The notes: generated by a model not told the origin, from the sequence alone. A stretch of DNA of 64,000 nt from Shinella lacus (GCF_010994755.1 NZ_WHSB02000017.1:62001-126000); one strand, 5' to 3'. Counted from the stretch's first letter, positions 1-9,552 are shown. A program made the numbers and translations.

Positions 1-626
1 GACAGCACGACGATGCGGTCGGCGAGCGTCATCGCCTCGACCTGGTCATGCGTCACGTAGATCATCGTCGTGTCGGCCATCTGCTCGGAAAGCTTGGCGA
101 TCTCGATGCGGGTGGCGACGCGCAGCGCGGCGTCGAGGTTCGACAGCGGCTCGTCAAACAGGAAGACCTTCGGGTCGCGGCAGATGGCGCGGCCGATGGC
201 GACGCGCTGGCGCTGGCCGCCGGAGAGCGCCTTCGGCAGGCGGTCGAGATATTTGGTGAGCTGGAGGATATCGGCGGCCGCGCGCACGCGCCGGTCGATC
301 TCCTCCTTGCTTTCGCCGGCAATGCGCATGCCGAAGGCCATGTTGTCGAACACGGTCATGTGGGGGTAGAGCGCGTAGGACTGGAACACCATGGCGATGC
401 CGCGCTTGGAGGGCGGCACGTCGTTGACGCGCTCGCCGTCGATCATCATCTCGCCGCCGCTGATCTCCTCCAGACCCGCGATCATGCGCAGCAACGTCGA
501 CTTGCCGCAACCGGACGGGCCGACGAAGACGATGAACTCGCCCTGCTTGATATCGAGATCGATGCCGTGGATCACGTCCACCGCGCCGTAGGACTTGCGG
601 ATATCCTTGAGAACCAGCCCTGTCAT
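1..626 (-). CDS. aglK: Alpha-glucoside ABC transporter ATP-binding protein AglK (3' end outside window)
   Basis: This is the ATPase that energises the alpha-glucoside importer, on the cytoplasmic face of the AglF/AglG permease. The first 208 residues are present and the rest lies beyond the left edge. Visible motifs are Walker [10 protein letters not shown] (36-44), the signature LSGGQ (134-138), Walker B VFLFDEP (154-160) and the switch His in VTHDQ (about 193). This is the MsmK/UgpC/MalK type, which normally has a C-terminal regulatory domain that cannot be checked here. The ATG at 626 lies 24 nt after the aglA stop, so the gene is the last visible member of the agl operon. The family assignment is firm; the substrate is inferred from the neighbours. 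Confidence 0.93.
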   Translation of the reverse strand, partial: MTGLVLKDIRKSYGAVDVIHGIDLDIKQGEFIVFVGPSGCGKSTLLRMIAGLEEISGGEMMIDGERVNDVPPSKRGIAMVFQSYALYPHMTVFDNMAFGMRIAGESKEEIDRRVRAAADILQLTKYLDRLPKALSGGQRQRVAIGRAICRDPKVFLFDEPLSNLDAALRVATRIEIAKLSEQMADTTMIYVTHDQVEAMTLADRIVVL

Positions 627-649
627 GTTCCTACCTCCCCTTTGGTCCG

Positions 650-2302
650 TTACGCGAAGCGGGCGAAAAACCCGCTCCAGGCCGGAAGTTCGATGTTTTC
701 GTCATGCATCATGCTGTCGAAGCCGTGGCCTTCCAGAACGTCCAGCGTGCCGGAAGGCAGGTCGGCGAGGCGTGCGACCGGGCTCATGTTGAAGGCGCAG
801 AAGACCTTCTCGTTGCCGTGCGTGCGCACAAAGGAGAGGATCGCGCCTTCGGCCGAATGGAACTCGATCTCGCCCTTTACGAGCGCGACGTGCTCCTTGC
901 GGAAGGCGAGGAAGCGGCGGTAATGCGCGAGCACCGAGGCCTCGTCGCCCTCCTGCACATTAACCGCGCGCTCCAGATGCACCTCCGGAACCGGAAGCCA
1001 GGGCTTGCCCTGGCTGAAGCCGCCGGATTGCTCGCGGCTGTCCCAGACCATCGGCGTGCGGCAACCGTCTCGGCCCTTGAAATCCGGCCAGAACTGGATG
1101 CCGTAGGGGTCCTGCAAGTCCTCATAGGCGAGATCGGCTTCCGGCAAGGCAAGCTCCTCGCCCTGATAGATGCAGACCGAGCCGCGCAGCGACATCAGCA
1201 AGCTCGCCAAAAGCTTGGCATGGGCGTCGTGATCGGTGACGGCGCTGCCCCAGCGGCTGATATGGCGCATCACGTCATGGTTCGAGAAGGCCCAGCAGAC
1301 CCAGCCCTCGGGGGCCGCCTTTTCCAGCGCGCGCTGCGTTTCGGCGACGAAGGCCGGCGTCAGCGGCTCGGGTGCCAGGAATTCGAAGGCGTAGCACATG
1401 TGCATCTTGTCGCCGCCGGACGTATATTCGCCTGCGATTTCGAGGCCGCGCTGGCTGTCGCCCACCTCGCCGACGGCGGCGATGGCAGGGAACTCCTCCA
1501 TGACCGCGCGGAAGCGCTTCAGGAACTCCAGGTTCTCCGGCTGGTTCTTGTCGTAGAGATGTTCCTGGTAATTGTAGGGGTTCACGGCCGGCGCCGTCTG
1601 GGCGTTGCGGCGCTCGGGGGCGAGCGACGGGTTGTCGCGCAGTTCCTTGTCGTGGAAGTAGAAGTTGATCGTGTCGAGCCGGAAGCCATCGACGCCGCGC
1701 TCCAGCCAGAAGCGGGCGACCGAGAGCAGCGCGTCCTGCACTTCCGGGCTGTGCAGGTTGAGATCCGGCTGCGAGGTCAGGAAGTTGTGCATGTAATATT
1801 GCAGGCGCGTCGGATCCCACTGCCAGGCGGAGCCGCCGAAGATCGACAGCCAATTGTTGGGCGGCGTGCCGTCCGGCTTGGAATCCGCCCAGACATACCA
1901 GTCCGCCCGCGGATTGGTGCGCCGGGAACGGCTTTCGACGAACCAGGGATGCTTGTCAGAGGTGTGCGAAAGCACGAGGTCGATCATCACACGGATGTTG
2001 AGGCGATGGGCCTCGGCGATCAGCGCGTCGAAATCGGCGAGCACGCCGAAGATCGGGTCGACGTCGAGATAATCCGAAACGTCATAGCCGAAATCCCGCA
2101 TCGGCGAGGTGAAGAAGGGCGAGACCCAGATCGCGTCTGCCCCGAGGGAGGCGACATGGGCGAGGCGCTCGGTGATGCCCCTGATATCGCCGATCCCGTC
2201 GCCAGTGGTGTCCTGATAGGAGCGCGGATAGATCTGGTAGATCACCGCGCCACGCCACCAGTCCTTGTCCGGGGTCAGAAGCGTTGAACTCGACGTCGTC
2301 AT
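650..2302 (-). CDS. aglA: Alpha-glucosidase AglA (GH13)
   Basis: A cytoplasmic exo-acting alpha-glucosidase of 550 residues, expected to hydrolyse imported sucrose, maltose, trehalose or similar alpha-glucosides. GH13 landmarks are present: region I DLVLSH (about 108-113), GFRLD with nucleophile Asp210, AVGEV with acid/base Glu279 and SNHDV with Asp343. The reading frame extends upstream to 2512, but the family N terminus begins near [16 protein letters not shown], so I place the ATG at 2302. The extra upstream segment would translate the aglG 3' end and a palindromic repeat. The gene lies between aglG and aglK in the operon. Exact substrate range cannot be read from sequence. Confidence 0.93.
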   Translation of the reverse strand: MTTSSSTLLTPDKDWWRGAVIYQIYPRSYQDTTGDGIGDIRGITERLAHVASLGADAIWVSPFFTSPMRDFGYDVSDYLDVDPIFGVLADFDALIAEAHRLNIRVMIDLVLSHTSDKHPWFVESRSRRTNPRADWYVWADSKPDGTPPNNWLSIFGGSAWQWDPTRLQYYMHNFLTSQPDLNLHSPEVQDALLSVARFWLERGVDGFRLDTINFYFHDKELRDNPSLAPERRNAQTAPAVNPYNYQEHLYDKNQPENLEFLKRFRAVMEEFPAIAAVGEVGDSQRGLEIAGEYTSGGDKMHMCYAFEFLAPEPLTPAFVAETQRALEKAAPEGWVCWAFSNHDVMRHISRWGSAVTDHDAHAKLLASLLMSLRGSVCIYQGEELALPEADLAYEDLQDPYGIQFWPDFKGRDGCRTPMVWDSREQSGGFSQGKPWLPVPEVHLERAVNVQEGDEASVLAHYRRFLAFRKEHVALVKGEIEFHSAEGAILSFVRTHGNEKVFCAFNMSPVARLADLPSGTLDVLEGHGFDSMMHDENIELPAWSGFFARFA

Positions 2303-2335
2303 TCTGGTCAGTCCTGTACTTTTCTTGTTTCTCAC

Positions 2336-2383
2336 GCAATTGCGGACGCAAAACCGCTTAACACTTTTGCTGGAATTGCTTTT
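2336..2383. repeat. 47-bp hairpin-forming intergenic repeat, copy 1
   Basis: GCAATTGC-GGAC-GCAAAA on the left and TTTTGC-T-GGAATTGC on the right form an imperfect hairpin. It matches 52300-52346 at most positions. It begins right after the aglG stop, within the aglG-aglA spacer, so it may modulate mRNA stability inside the operon. Confidence 0.85.
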
Positions 2384-2384
2384 G

Positions 2385-3530
2385 TCAGCCGCCCTTGACC
2401 GAGCCCGCCAGCAGGCCGCGCACGAGATAACGCTGCAGGCTGAAGAACACGACGAGTGGCACGATGATGGTGATGAAGGCCGAGGCCGTGAGGATTTCCC
2501 AGTTGCCGCCACGCGAGCCGAGCAGGTTCACGAGACGTCCCGTCAGCACCAGTTCCTCATTGCCCGCACCCAGGAAGACCATGGCGACGAGCAGGTCGTT
2601 CCAGGTCCACAGGAACTGGAAGATGGCGAAGGAGGCAAGTGCCGGGAAGGATAGCGGCAGGATGATCTTCACGAAGATGTCGAAGTCGGACGCGCCGTCG
2701 ACGCGGGCGGATTCCAGGATCTCGCGCGGCAGGCCGGCCATGTAGTTGCGCAGCAGATAGACCGCGAGCGGCAGGCCGAAGCCCATATGGGCGAGCCAGA
2801 TGCCGACATAGGTTTTTGCCGGCACGCCGAAGAAGGCGCCCACGCCGTTATAGAGCCGCAGCAGCGGGATCAGCGACATCTGGAGCGGCACGACGAGCAG
2901 GCCGACGATGACGGCGATCAGGATTGCCCGGCCCGGAAAGGGCATCCAGGCGAGCGCATAGGCGCAGAAGGCGGCGACGAGGATGGGGATGATGGTGGCG
3001 GGGATCGCCACCGTCAGCGAGTTGATGAAAGAGGCGCCGATGCCTTCGGCATTCAGCACTTCGCGGTAGTTGTCGAGCGTGAAGCGCGAGGGCACTGCTG
3101 CCGTGTAGAAGATGCGCTGGCCGCGCGTGCCTTCCATGCGGGTCGGCGAGACGATCTCGTAGCTGCCGTCCTCCTTGACGGTCAGCGTCTGGCCGTCGCC
3201 GATATCGGCCGCAGTGCCGGCCTCGAAGGCGGTCGGCTGCAAGGGGCGGAAGCCGAAGGCGGAGACCTTTGCGTCGTCGCCTTCCAGCAGGTTGCCGGAA
3301 ATGACGAACTTGCCGTCACGCTCGACCTGCGCTTCCGGGGCTGCGGCACGGCCGGTCAGGTTCTGCGAGGAGGTGGAGAGCGCCGTCCACCAGCCGGAGA
3401 CGGCGAGCTGGTCCTTGTCACGCAGCGACGAGATCAACAGGCCCGCGGTCGGCAGCGTCCAGAGTGCGACGAGCAGCAGGACGGAGAGATGGACGACGAA
3501 AATGAGCGGCGAACGGGACGTGGCGATCAT
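2385..3530 (-). CDS. aglG: Alpha-glucoside ABC transporter permease AglG
   Basis: Inner-membrane permease of the MalG/CUT1 type, 381 residues. There is one N-terminal membrane segment, then a long polar, probably periplasmic, stretch up to about residue 145, then five or so hydrophobic segments. The cytoplasmic EAA loop that contacts the ATPase is visible as ESARVDGASDFDIFVKIILP. The ATG at 3530 is 1 nt past the aglF stop (3532-3534), so translation is probably coupled. It pairs with AglF to form the channel. A palindromic intergenic repeat begins right after its stop codon. Confidence 0.92.
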   Translation of the reverse strand: MIATSRSPLIFVVHLSVLLLVALWTLPTAGLLISSLRDKDQLAVSGWWTALSTSSQNLTGRAAAPEAQVERDGKFVISGNLLEGDDAKVSAFGFRPLQPTAFEAGTAADIGDGQTLTVKEDGSYEIVSPTRMEGTRGQRIFYTAAVPSRFTLDNYREVLNAEGIGASFINSLTVAIPATIIPILVAAFCAYALAWMPFPGRAILIAVIVGLLVVPLQMSLIPLLRLYNGVGAFFGVPAKTYVGIWLAHMGFGLPLAVYLLRNYMAGLPREILESARVDGASDFDIFVKIILPLSFPALASFAIFQFLWTWNDLLVAMVFLGAGNEELVLTGRLVNLLGSRGGNWEILTASAFITIIVPLVVFFSLQRYLVRGLLAGSVKGG

Positions 3531-3531
3531 C

Positions 3532-4542
3532 TCAGTGGCCCTCCATTTCCTTGGTGGCGTTGCGGATGTTCCAGATCATGATCGGGATGACGAGGATCAT
3601 GATGACGACGGCGATGGCCGCGCCGCGCCCGAAATCCCCGCCGCCGCGGAACATCCAGTCGAACATCAGGTTCGCCAGAACCTGCGTCTGCCATTGCCCG
3701 TTCGTCATGGCGAGCACGATGTCGAAGACCTTCAGCACCAGGATGGTGATCGTCGTCCAGACGACCGCGATCGTGCCCCAGATCTGCGGCACCATGATCT
3801 TGAAGAAGATCTGGAAGCCGTTCGCGCCGTCGATGACCGCCGCCTCGATGGTTTCCTCGGGAATGCCGCGTAGCGCGGCGGAGAGGATGACCATGGCGAA
3901 ACCGGTCTGGATCCAGATCAGGATGACCATGAGGAAGAAGTTGTTCCAGAAGGGAATGGTCATCCAGGCTTCCGGCGAGCCGCCCATGGCGACGACGATC
4001 GCATTGAGGATGCCGATCTGTTCGGAGCCTTCCGCGCGGTAGTCGTAGACGAATTTCCAGATGACGGCGGCGCCGACGAAGGAGATCGCCATCGGCATGA
4101 AGATCAGCGTTTTCGCGATGTTGCCCCACCAGATGCGGTCGGTCAGCGCGGCGACGATCAGGCCGAAGAAGGTGGCGAGCGCCGGCACCACGAGCAGCCA
4201 GAGGAAATTGTTGAAGATCGACTGGCGGAATTCGCCGTCGTTGATCATCCAGGCGAAATTGCTGAAGCCGACGAACTGCTGGCCGGTGCGGTCATGGAAG
4301 GCGAGCCGGACGGATTCGAAGACGGGATAGACGAGGTAGACCGACAGCGCGATGAGCGCCGGCGCCATGAACAGCCAGGGCCGGATCGCATTGGTGATGC
4401 GCAGGTTCTTCGAGGCCTGCGCCCCCGTCAGCCCCTTGGAGGGGAAGATCCTGTCGAGCAGGAAGTTCGTTCCGAAGAAATAGACGACGCAGGCGAGAAC
4501 GCCCCCGACCATCGTGAAGATGGCGAATAACAATTGCTGCAT
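3532..4542 (-). CDS. aglF: Alpha-glucoside ABC transporter permease AglF
   Basis: Inner-membrane permease of the MalF/CUT1 type, 336 residues, partner of AglG. It starts MQQLLFAIFTMVGG with two N-terminal hydrophobic segments, then a core of membrane helices and the EAA loop EAAVIDGANGFQIFFKIMVP. The frame is open upstream to 4590, but the ATG at 4542 has a clear GGGAGGGA ribosome-binding site on the minus strand and matches family N termini. The aglE-aglF gap (4543-4685) carries a long perfect palindrome that may lower expression of the permeases relative to AglE. Confidence 0.92.
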   Translation of the reverse strand: MQQLLFAIFTMVGGVLACVVYFFGTNFLLDRIFPSKGLTGAQASKNLRITNAIRPWLFMAPALIALSVYLVYPVFESVRLAFHDRTGQQFVGFSNFAWMINDGEFRQSIFNNFLWLLVVPALATFFGLIVAALTDRIWWGNIAKTLIFMPMAISFVGAAVIWKFVYDYRAEGSEQIGILNAIVVAMGGSPEAWMTIPFWNNFFLMVILIWIQTGFAMVILSAALRGIPEETIEAAVIDGANGFQIFFKIMVPQIWGTIAVVWTTITILVLKVFDIVLAMTNGQWQTQVLANLMFDWMFRGGGDFGRGAAIAVVIMILVIPIMIWNIRNATKEMEGH

Positions 4543-4649
4543 GGCGATCCCTCCCCTGGAAACTTCCCCGCAATGTATTTTTACGGTCACGTCGAGCGCT
4601 CACGCGGAGCGCCCGCATGGTCCGGCTGCACTTCGGCATGCTTTGGGAA

Positions 4650-4675
4650 AACCGGCGGGCGGCCGCCCGCCGGTT
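4650..4675 (-). terminator. Hairpin / attenuator between aglE and aglF
   Basis: A 26-bp perfect palindrome (arm AACCGGCGGGCGG) lies 11 nt after the aglE stop. Read on the minus strand it is followed by TTTTCCC, a short T-run. Such structures often follow binding-protein genes and stabilise their mRNA while terminating some transcripts before the permease genes. The palindrome is seen directly; the role is inferred. Confidence 0.6.
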
Positions 4676-4685
4676 CACCGGGATG

Positions 4686-6041
4686 TTATTTGATGGCGTC
4701 CCAGGCCTTCTGGGCACCGTCGGCGACATCGGCCGCGGACTTGCCGCCGACGAAATCGACCATGCCGGTCCAGAACGCGCCCGCGCCGATCTTGCCGGGC
4801 ATCAGGTCTGAACCGTCGAAGCGGAAGGTCGTCGAGTTGAGCAGGATTTCGCCCTGCTTCTTCATCGGCGCGTTGGCATAGGCTTCCTTGTTGGCGCTCT
4901 TGTAGGGCGTCAGGAAGCTCGTCTGCGCCATCCACAGCTCATGCGCGATCGGCGTCTTCAGGAATTCGATGAAGGCGCGGGCGGGCGGCGTGTCCTTGGT
5001 GATCATGGCGAGCGTGCCCGCACCGAGGACCGGGTTGCCGAGCTCCGGCTTGCTGGCATAGGGCGGCATGTAGAAGAAGTCCGCATCCTCGCCGACGACC
5101 GTGCCCTCCGGGAAGAAGGACGGGATGAACGACGCCTGGTGGTGCAGGTAGCACTTCGGCGGCGAGGCGAAGAGGCCCTTCGGGCTGTCGCGGAAGTCGG
5201 TGGAGGCAACCGCCGCCGCACCGCCATCGACGAACTTGTCGTTCTTGGCGAACCAGCCGAATTCGTCGATCGCGCCGACCACGGCGGCATCGGTGAACGG
5301 GATCTGATTGGTGACCCACTTGTCGTAGGTTTCCGGCGAGGCGGTGCGCAGCATCAGGTCTTCGACCCAGTCGGTCGCCGGCCAGCCGGTGGCGCCGCCG
5401 GAACCGAGGCCAATGCACCAGGGCGTGCCGCCGTCGGCGACGATCTGCTCGGTCAGAGCCTTCAGGTCTTCCATGGTCTTCGGCACTTCATAGCCGGCGT
5501 CTTCAAAATTTTCCGGCACGTACCAGACGAGCGACTTCACGTCGATCTTATAGGGGAAGGCGAAGAGTGCGGCATTGCCGTCCTTGCCCTTGTAGGTCGA
5601 AAGATCGACCCAGGACTGGCCGGCGGCGTAATTGTCGAGCAGCCATTGCTTGGTCTCGTCGCCGAGCGGGCTCAGGTAGCCCTTGGACGCGAGGTCGGCA
5701 ATGAGGCCCGGCTGCGGCAGGATGGCGACATCTGGCGGGCTGCCGGCCTGGGTGTCGATGACGATCTGCTGCTCGTAGTTTTCGGAAGAGGAATATTTGA
5801 TCTCGACGCCCGTCGCCTCGGTGAAATAGGCGTAGACGATCTTGAAGAGCGCCTCGTCCTCACCGCGCCAGGGGCCGAAGATGGTCAGCGTCTGGCCCTT
5901 GAGGTCGTGACCCTTCTTGAAATCCTCAAAACTCTGCCAGTTGAACTTGGAATCTTCGCCGGGCTTGAATTTCAGCTCGGCCGCGGCGCTGCCCGCCATA
6001 AAAAGCGCGAGCGCAGCCGTCATCAGCAACGTCTTTTTCAC
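4686..6041 (-). CDS. aglE: Alpha-glucoside periplasmic-binding protein AglE
   Basis: Periplasmic solute-binding protein (family 1 extracellular type), 451 residues, which delivers alpha-glucosides to AglF/AglG/AglK. I choose the GTG at 6041 because the signal peptide then begins VKKTLLMTAALALFMAGSAAA, with cleavage after AAA, and a GGGAGG ribosome-binding site sits upstream. The longer ATG at 6104 would add a hydrophilic extension before the signal peptide. The mature part has the usual binding-protein features: an aromatic-rich body and the DVAILPQPGL-like segment. It is the first gene of the operon, reading away from aglR and its operators. Confidence 0.92.
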   Translation of the reverse strand: MKKTLLMTAALALFMAGSAAAELKFKPGEDSKFNWQSFEDFKKGHDLKGQTLTIFGPWRGEDEALFKIVYAYFTEATGVEIKYSSSENYEQQIVIDTQAGSPPDVAILPQPGLIADLASKGYLSPLGDETKQWLLDNYAAGQSWVDLSTYKGKDGNAALFAFPYKIDVKSLVWYVPENFEDAGYEVPKTMEDLKALTEQIVADGGTPWCIGLGSGGATGWPATDWVEDLMLRTASPETYDKWVTNQIPFTDAAVVGAIDEFGWFAKNDKFVDGGAAAVASTDFRDSPKGLFASPPKCYLHHQASFIPSFFPEGTVVGEDADFFYMPPYASKPELGNPVLGAGTLAMITKDTPPARAFIEFLKTPIAHELWMAQTSFLTPYKSANKEAYANAPMKKQGEILLNSTTFRFDGSDLMPGKIGAGAFWTGMVDFVGGKSAADVADGAQKAWDAIK

Positions 6042-6107
6042 GAGATTTGCCTCCCATAGCAATCCCGCCCTCTCCCGGGGCAGGCATCTTCTAAAATACC
6101 CCAAAAT

Positions 6108-6121
6108 TCAAAGCGCTTTGG
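6108..6121. promoter_or_regulatory. AglR/LacI-family operator 1 (agl proximal)
   Basis: The perfect 12-bp dyad CAAAGCGCTTTG occupies 6109-6120. The central CG with flanking AAAGC/GCTTT is the usual LacI/GalR-family operator form. It lies about 70 nt upstream of the aglE start codon, a position suited to repression of aglE-K. That AglR binds it is inferred from adjacency. Confidence 0.75.
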
Positions 6122-6271
6122 ATTTCCTTTCATCCCATTTCCCCCCAAGCTTCGTCAAGTACCCCTCAACAATTTGAACGTGAAATCGCCGTATCTAACG
6201 CAGTGCAGCGTAGTTTTGCGGCGCAAAATAGCCAAAACAGCTTTTCCTGTTTGATTTGCTGATGTTAGATG

Positions 6272-6285
6272 CCAAAACGCTTTGA
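6272..6285. promoter_or_regulatory. AglR/LacI-family operator 2 (imperfect)
   Basis: CCAAAACGCTTTGA differs from the symmetrical TCAAAGCGCTTTGA at two positions. It sits between the other two boxes in the aglE/aglR divergent spacer and could allow looping. Inference from similarity and location. Confidence 0.55.
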
Positions 6286-6315
6286 GATAAATTCAGGGAC
6301 AGAAAAGTCAAATAT

Positions 6316-6329
6316 TCAAAGCGCTTCGA
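6316..6329. promoter_or_regulatory. AglR/LacI-family operator 3 (aglR proximal)
   Basis: TCAAAGCGCTTCGA has one mismatch from perfect dyad symmetry. It ends 22 nt before the aglR GTG start and overlaps the probable aglR promoter or leader, suggesting autoregulation. The rest of the 310-bp divergent spacer (6042-6351) is AT-rich promoter DNA without other clear structure. Confidence 0.65.
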
Positions 6330-6351
6330 TTATTTCAAGAAAGCTAAGCAT

Positions 6352-7380
6352 GTGAATCTCAAGCAGTTATCGCAATTGCTGGGCCTCTCTCAGACAACCG
6401 TGAGCAGAGCGCTGAACGGCTATCCGGAGGTCAATGCCGAGACGCGCCAGCGTGTTCTCGATGCCGTACGGGAGACGGGATATCGCCCGAACCGGGCCGC
6501 CCAGCGCCTCGCAACCGGCCGCGCGGGCTCGATCGGCCTCGTCATGCCGACCGCCGATGGCATCGAGTCCGACGTGCATTTCGGCGAATTCCTCGCCGGT
6601 CTCGGCGACGAGGCGGTCAAGCACGACTTTCATTTCGTCATCAATCCCAGCCACCCCGACGAAGAGGTCGCAACCTGCCGGCGGCTGGTGGCGAGCGGCA
6701 ATGTCGATGCGCTGTTCCTCGCCTATATGCGCGTGAAGGACCCGCGCATCGCCATGATGAAGACGCTGAAGACGCCCTTCGTCGTGCATGGCCGCTCGAT
6801 CGGCGTGCCGAACGACTACCCCTTCCTCGACATCGACAATACCGGCGCCTTCTACGATGCCGCGCGCCTGCTCGCGCAGCTCGGCCACCGGCATTTCGCG
6901 CTGCTCAACGGTCCCGACTATCTCGCCTATTCGATCCGCCGCAAGAAGGGCACGGTCCGCGCGCTCGCCGAATACGGCCTGGTGTTGCGCGACGACTGCG
7001 TGGAACATTCGCAGATGACGGACGAACACGGTTTTCGCGCCATGGAGCGTTTCCTCCGCCTCGAAACACCGCCGACCGCCGTGCTCTGCTCCAGCACCGT
7101 GCTGGCGCTCGGCGCCGTGCGGGCGATCAGCCAGGCGGGGCTGAAGCTCGGCGTCGACATCTCCCTCATCGCCCATGACGACGTGCTGCCGATGCTGAAG
7201 CCGGAGAATTTCATGGTGCCGCTGACGACGACGCGCTCGTCGCTGCGCGCCGCCGGCCAGCGCATCGCCCGCCGCCTGATCGCCAGCATCCTCGATCTCG
7301 AAACCCTGCCGCAGCAGGAGCTCTGGAAAACGGATTTGATCGTGCGCGCCTCGACGGGACCGGCGCCGGCGGGGAAATGA
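6352..7380 (+). CDS. aglR: LacI-family repressor AglR
   Basis: Transcriptional regulator of 342 residues, divergent from aglE. The N terminus (LKQLSQLLGLSQTTVSRALN, then PEVNAETRQRVLDAV and GYRPNRAAQRL) is a classical LacI helix-turn-helix plus hinge. The remainder is a periplasmic-binding-protein-like ligand domain. The start is GTG at 6352; an overlapping ATG at 6350 gives an immediate stop. Three operator-like dyads lie in the shared upstream region. It probably represses the agl operon until an alpha-glucoside or derivative binds. The effector is not readable from sequence. Confidence 0.9.
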   Translation: MNLKQLSQLLGLSQTTVSRALNGYPEVNAETRQRVLDAVRETGYRPNRAAQRLATGRAGSIGLVMPTADGIESDVHFGEFLAGLGDEAVKHDFHFVINPSHPDEEVATCRRLVASGNVDALFLAYMRVKDPRIAMMKTLKTPFVVHGRSIGVPNDYPFLDIDNTGAFYDAARLLAQLGHRHFALLNGPDYLAYSIRRKKGTVRALAEYGLVLRDDCVEHSQMTDEHGFRAMERFLRLETPPTAVLCSSTVLALGAVRAISQAGLKLGVDISLIAHDDVLPMLKPENFMVPLTTTRSSLRAAGQRIARRLIASILDLETLPQQELWKTDLIVRASTGPAPAGK

Positions 7381-7381
7381 A

Positions 7382-7403
7382 AAGGCGCCCCGCGGGGCGC
7401 CTT
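7382..7403. terminator. Shared terminator hairpin between aglR and folD
   Basis: A 22-bp perfect palindrome (arm AAGGCGCCCCG) begins 2 nt after the aglR stop and ends 16 nt from the folD stop on the other strand. Convergent placement suggests a bidirectional terminator. The T-tracts on both sides are weak. Confidence 0.6.
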
Positions 7404-7418
7404 ACATCGTTGGACAAA

Positions 7419-8318
7419 TCAGAACTTCGGCGGCGTCCTGCCGGCCTTGCGGTAGGCGGCGATGACGGTGTTGGCCATCAGCATGGCGATGGTCATCGGG
7501 CCGACGCCGCCGGGGACCGGCGTAATGGCGCCGGCGACCTTGGCGCATTCCTCGAAGGCGACGTCGCCGACCATGCGCGACTTGCCCTCGCCCTTCTCCG
7601 GTGCGGCAATGCGGTTGATGCCGACGTCGATGACGGTGGCGCCCGGTTTCACCCAGTCGGCCTTCACCATTTCCGGACGGCCGACGGCAGCCACCAGGAT
7701 ATCGGCATTGCGGCAGACCGCAGCGAGGTCCTTGGTGCGCGAATGGGCGGTGGTCACCGTCGCGTTGGCGGCGAGCAGCAGGGCGGACATCGGCTTGCCG
7801 AACAGGTTGGAACGGCCGATCACCACGGCGTTGAGGCCGGAGAGGTCGTTGCCGTGCGTGCGACGCACGAAGACCATGGCGCCGGCCGGCGTGCAGGAAA
7901 CGAGACCGCCATCGAGATCGCCGGTCGCGAGCTTGCCGGCATTGACGACATGCAGGCCGTCGACGTCCTTCTCCGGCCTGATCGACTGGATGATCGGCTC
8001 GGAATTCAGGTGCTTGGGCAAGGGAAGCTGCACGAGGATGCCGTGAACGCTTTCGTCGGCGTTCAGCGTCTCGACGAGGCGGGCGAGTTCTTCCTGCGTC
8101 GTCTCCTCCGGCAGCGTGTGCTGGATGGAGGTGAAGCCGCATTCCTTGGCCATGCGGCTCTTGGAGGAGACATAGGCGTGGCTGGCCGGGTCGTTGCCGA
8201 CGATGACGACGGCGAGGCCGGGTTTTACGCCCGCATCCGTCTCCAGCGCAGCGGTCGCGGATTTTACGGCGTCAATCACGGAAGCGGCAACCTGCTTCCC
8301 ATCGATAATGGTGGTCAC
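7419..8318 (-). CDS. folD: Methylenetetrahydrofolate dehydrogenase/cyclohydrolase FolD
   Basis: Cytosolic bifunctional enzyme of one-carbon metabolism that interconverts 5,10-methylene-THF, 5,10-methenyl-THF and 10-formyl-THF with NADP. It has 299 residues, a normal length. Visible signatures are Tyr49 and Lys53 in [10 protein letters not shown] (catalytic YxxxK), LVQLPLPKH, the dinucleotide segment [15 protein letters not shown] and the C-terminal PGGVGPMT. A housekeeping gene with no functional link to its agl or flagellar neighbours. Confidence 0.96.
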   Translation of the reverse strand: MTTIIDGKQVAASVIDAVKSATAALETDAGVKPGLAVVIVGNDPASHAYVSSKSRMAKECGFTSIQHTLPEETTQEELARLVETLNADESVHGILVQLPLPKHLNSEPIIQSIRPEKDVDGLHVVNAGKLATGDLDGGLVSCTPAGAMVFVRRTHGNDLSGLNAVVIGRSNLFGKPMSALLLAANATVTTAHSRTKDLAAVCRNADILVAAVGRPEMVKADWVKPGATVIDVGINRIAAPEKGEGKSRMVGDVAFEECAKVAGAITPVPGGVGPMTIAMLMANTVIAAYRKAGRTPPKF

Positions 8319-8754
8319 ATTTCTCTCCCTGAATGATGTGCCCCACTCTAGTGGGGCGGCCGCGCGGCGGGATGGCCTCTTAACGCCCTATGCTGTCCAA
8401 AACACATAATTTCAAGCGCGCGTTGCGGGAAACCGTCGGTGCGGTGGATTTTCCTGTCAGCGATGCGAGAGCCATGCCTGCCGCATGACGGAGCCCGCAT
8501 AGCAGGCGAAAAGTCCTTTTTTGACGCAACCGCAAGGTTTCTTCCGATGGAAAGCCGCGGAGGTTCGCGAAAAATATCTCTTCATTTCAGCAGCTTATAC
8601 CGACGGTCGACGACATGGTTAGGAAAGCGTGAACGCCACCCATAGGCTTTTCCCGAAAACCTTAAATGGCCCTTCAGGCGAAGTTGTTAAACCCGACGTA
8701 GAACAGAACGCGCATTGCGGGATCGGCCAAGACCGTCCCGGAAGGAAGCTTGTC
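8319..8754. other. Intergenic region between folD and the TagA-like gene
   Basis: 436 bp holding the folD promoter (reading left) and the promoter and leader of the glycosyltransferase gene (reading right). The frame of the latter is open back to 8629, but I saw no conserved sequence in that extension. No repeat, RNA gene or convincing hairpin was seen. Confidence 0.5.
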
Positions 8755-9552
8755 ATGAACCTTATGTCGGGCAATATCGTCGCCTCGCAACGGGATATTC
8801 TCGGCCTGCCGGTCTGCGATCTCGGCTGGGCGGAGGCCTTCGCCTTTGCCGAAGAGGTGGCGACTATGCCCTTCGGGCAGAGCGTCATCGCCTTCATCAA
8901 TGCCGGCAATGCCAACCTGATGATCCGTGACCCGGAATACCGCGCCGTGCTGGAACGCCAGATCGTGCTACCGGACGGCCACGGCGTCGACATCGCCTCC
9001 ATGCTGTTCCACGGCCGCAAGTTCCCGGCAAATCTGACGGGCACGGATTTCGTCCCGGCCTTGCTCACCTATCTTGCCCGGCCGATGCGCGTGGCGATGA
9101 TCGGCGCGCAGCAGACGACGCTGATGCAGGCGGCGGAGAATTTTCGCCGGCATGCGCCCTGGCACGATTTCCTGCCGATTTCCGACGGTTTCTTCGACCG
9201 GGCGGCCTCCGACGCGGTCATGGAGCGGGTGCGCGAGGCGAATGCCGATATCCTGCTCGTCGCCATGGGCAGCCCGGCGCAGGAAAAATGGATCGACCGC
9301 CATGTCGGCCCCGGCCATGCCCGGCTCGTACTCAGCGTCGGCAACCTGTTCGATGTGGTCGCCGATGCGCCGCACGCGGCGCCGGGCGGCATCCGCCGGC
9401 TGCGGCTCGAATGGCTCTACCGCCTGGTGAAGGCGCCATCGCGCCTCAGCCGCGCCGACTTTTCCTTCCTCTACCATGTGCTGCGCTACAAGTTTTCCGG
9501 CACGGGCGAGGCGCATGACAGGAACGATACGGCAAAAGCCGGCTCGCTCTGA
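8755..9552 (+). CDS. WecG/TagA/CpsF-family glycosyltransferase
   Basis: A 265-residue protein of the GT26 family, whose members add N-acetylmannosaminuronate, N-acetylmannosamine or glucose to polyprenyl-linked sugars at the membrane face. Family landmarks: AFINAGNANLM, LPDGHGVD, NLTGTDFVP, ADILLVAMGSPAQEKWI and LSVGNLFDVVA. The ATG at 8755 is preceded by GGAAGGAAGC and gives a family-typical N terminus; an upstream ATG at 8629 adds 42 unsupported residues. It stands alone, without other polysaccharide genes, so the acceptor glycan (exopolysaccharide, O-antigen or unipolar adhesin) is unknown. Confidence 0.85.
   Translation: MNLMSGNIVASQRDILGLPVCDLGWAEAFAFAEEVATMPFGQSVIAFINAGNANLMIRDPEYRAVLERQIVLPDGHGVDIASMLFHGRKFPANLTGTDFVPALLTYLARPMRVAMIGAQQTTLMQAAENFRRHAPWHDFLPISDGFFDRAASDAVMERVREANADILLVAMGSPAQEKWIDRHVGPGHARLVLSVGNLFDVVADAPHAAPGGIRRLRLEWLYRLVKAPSRLSRADFSFLYHVLRYKFSGTGEAHDRNDTAKAGSL

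Noticed and set aside
2303-2512. N-terminal extension of AglA to 2512
   Set aside because: It would translate the palindromic repeat and the 3' end of aglG. The family N terminus starts at 2302.
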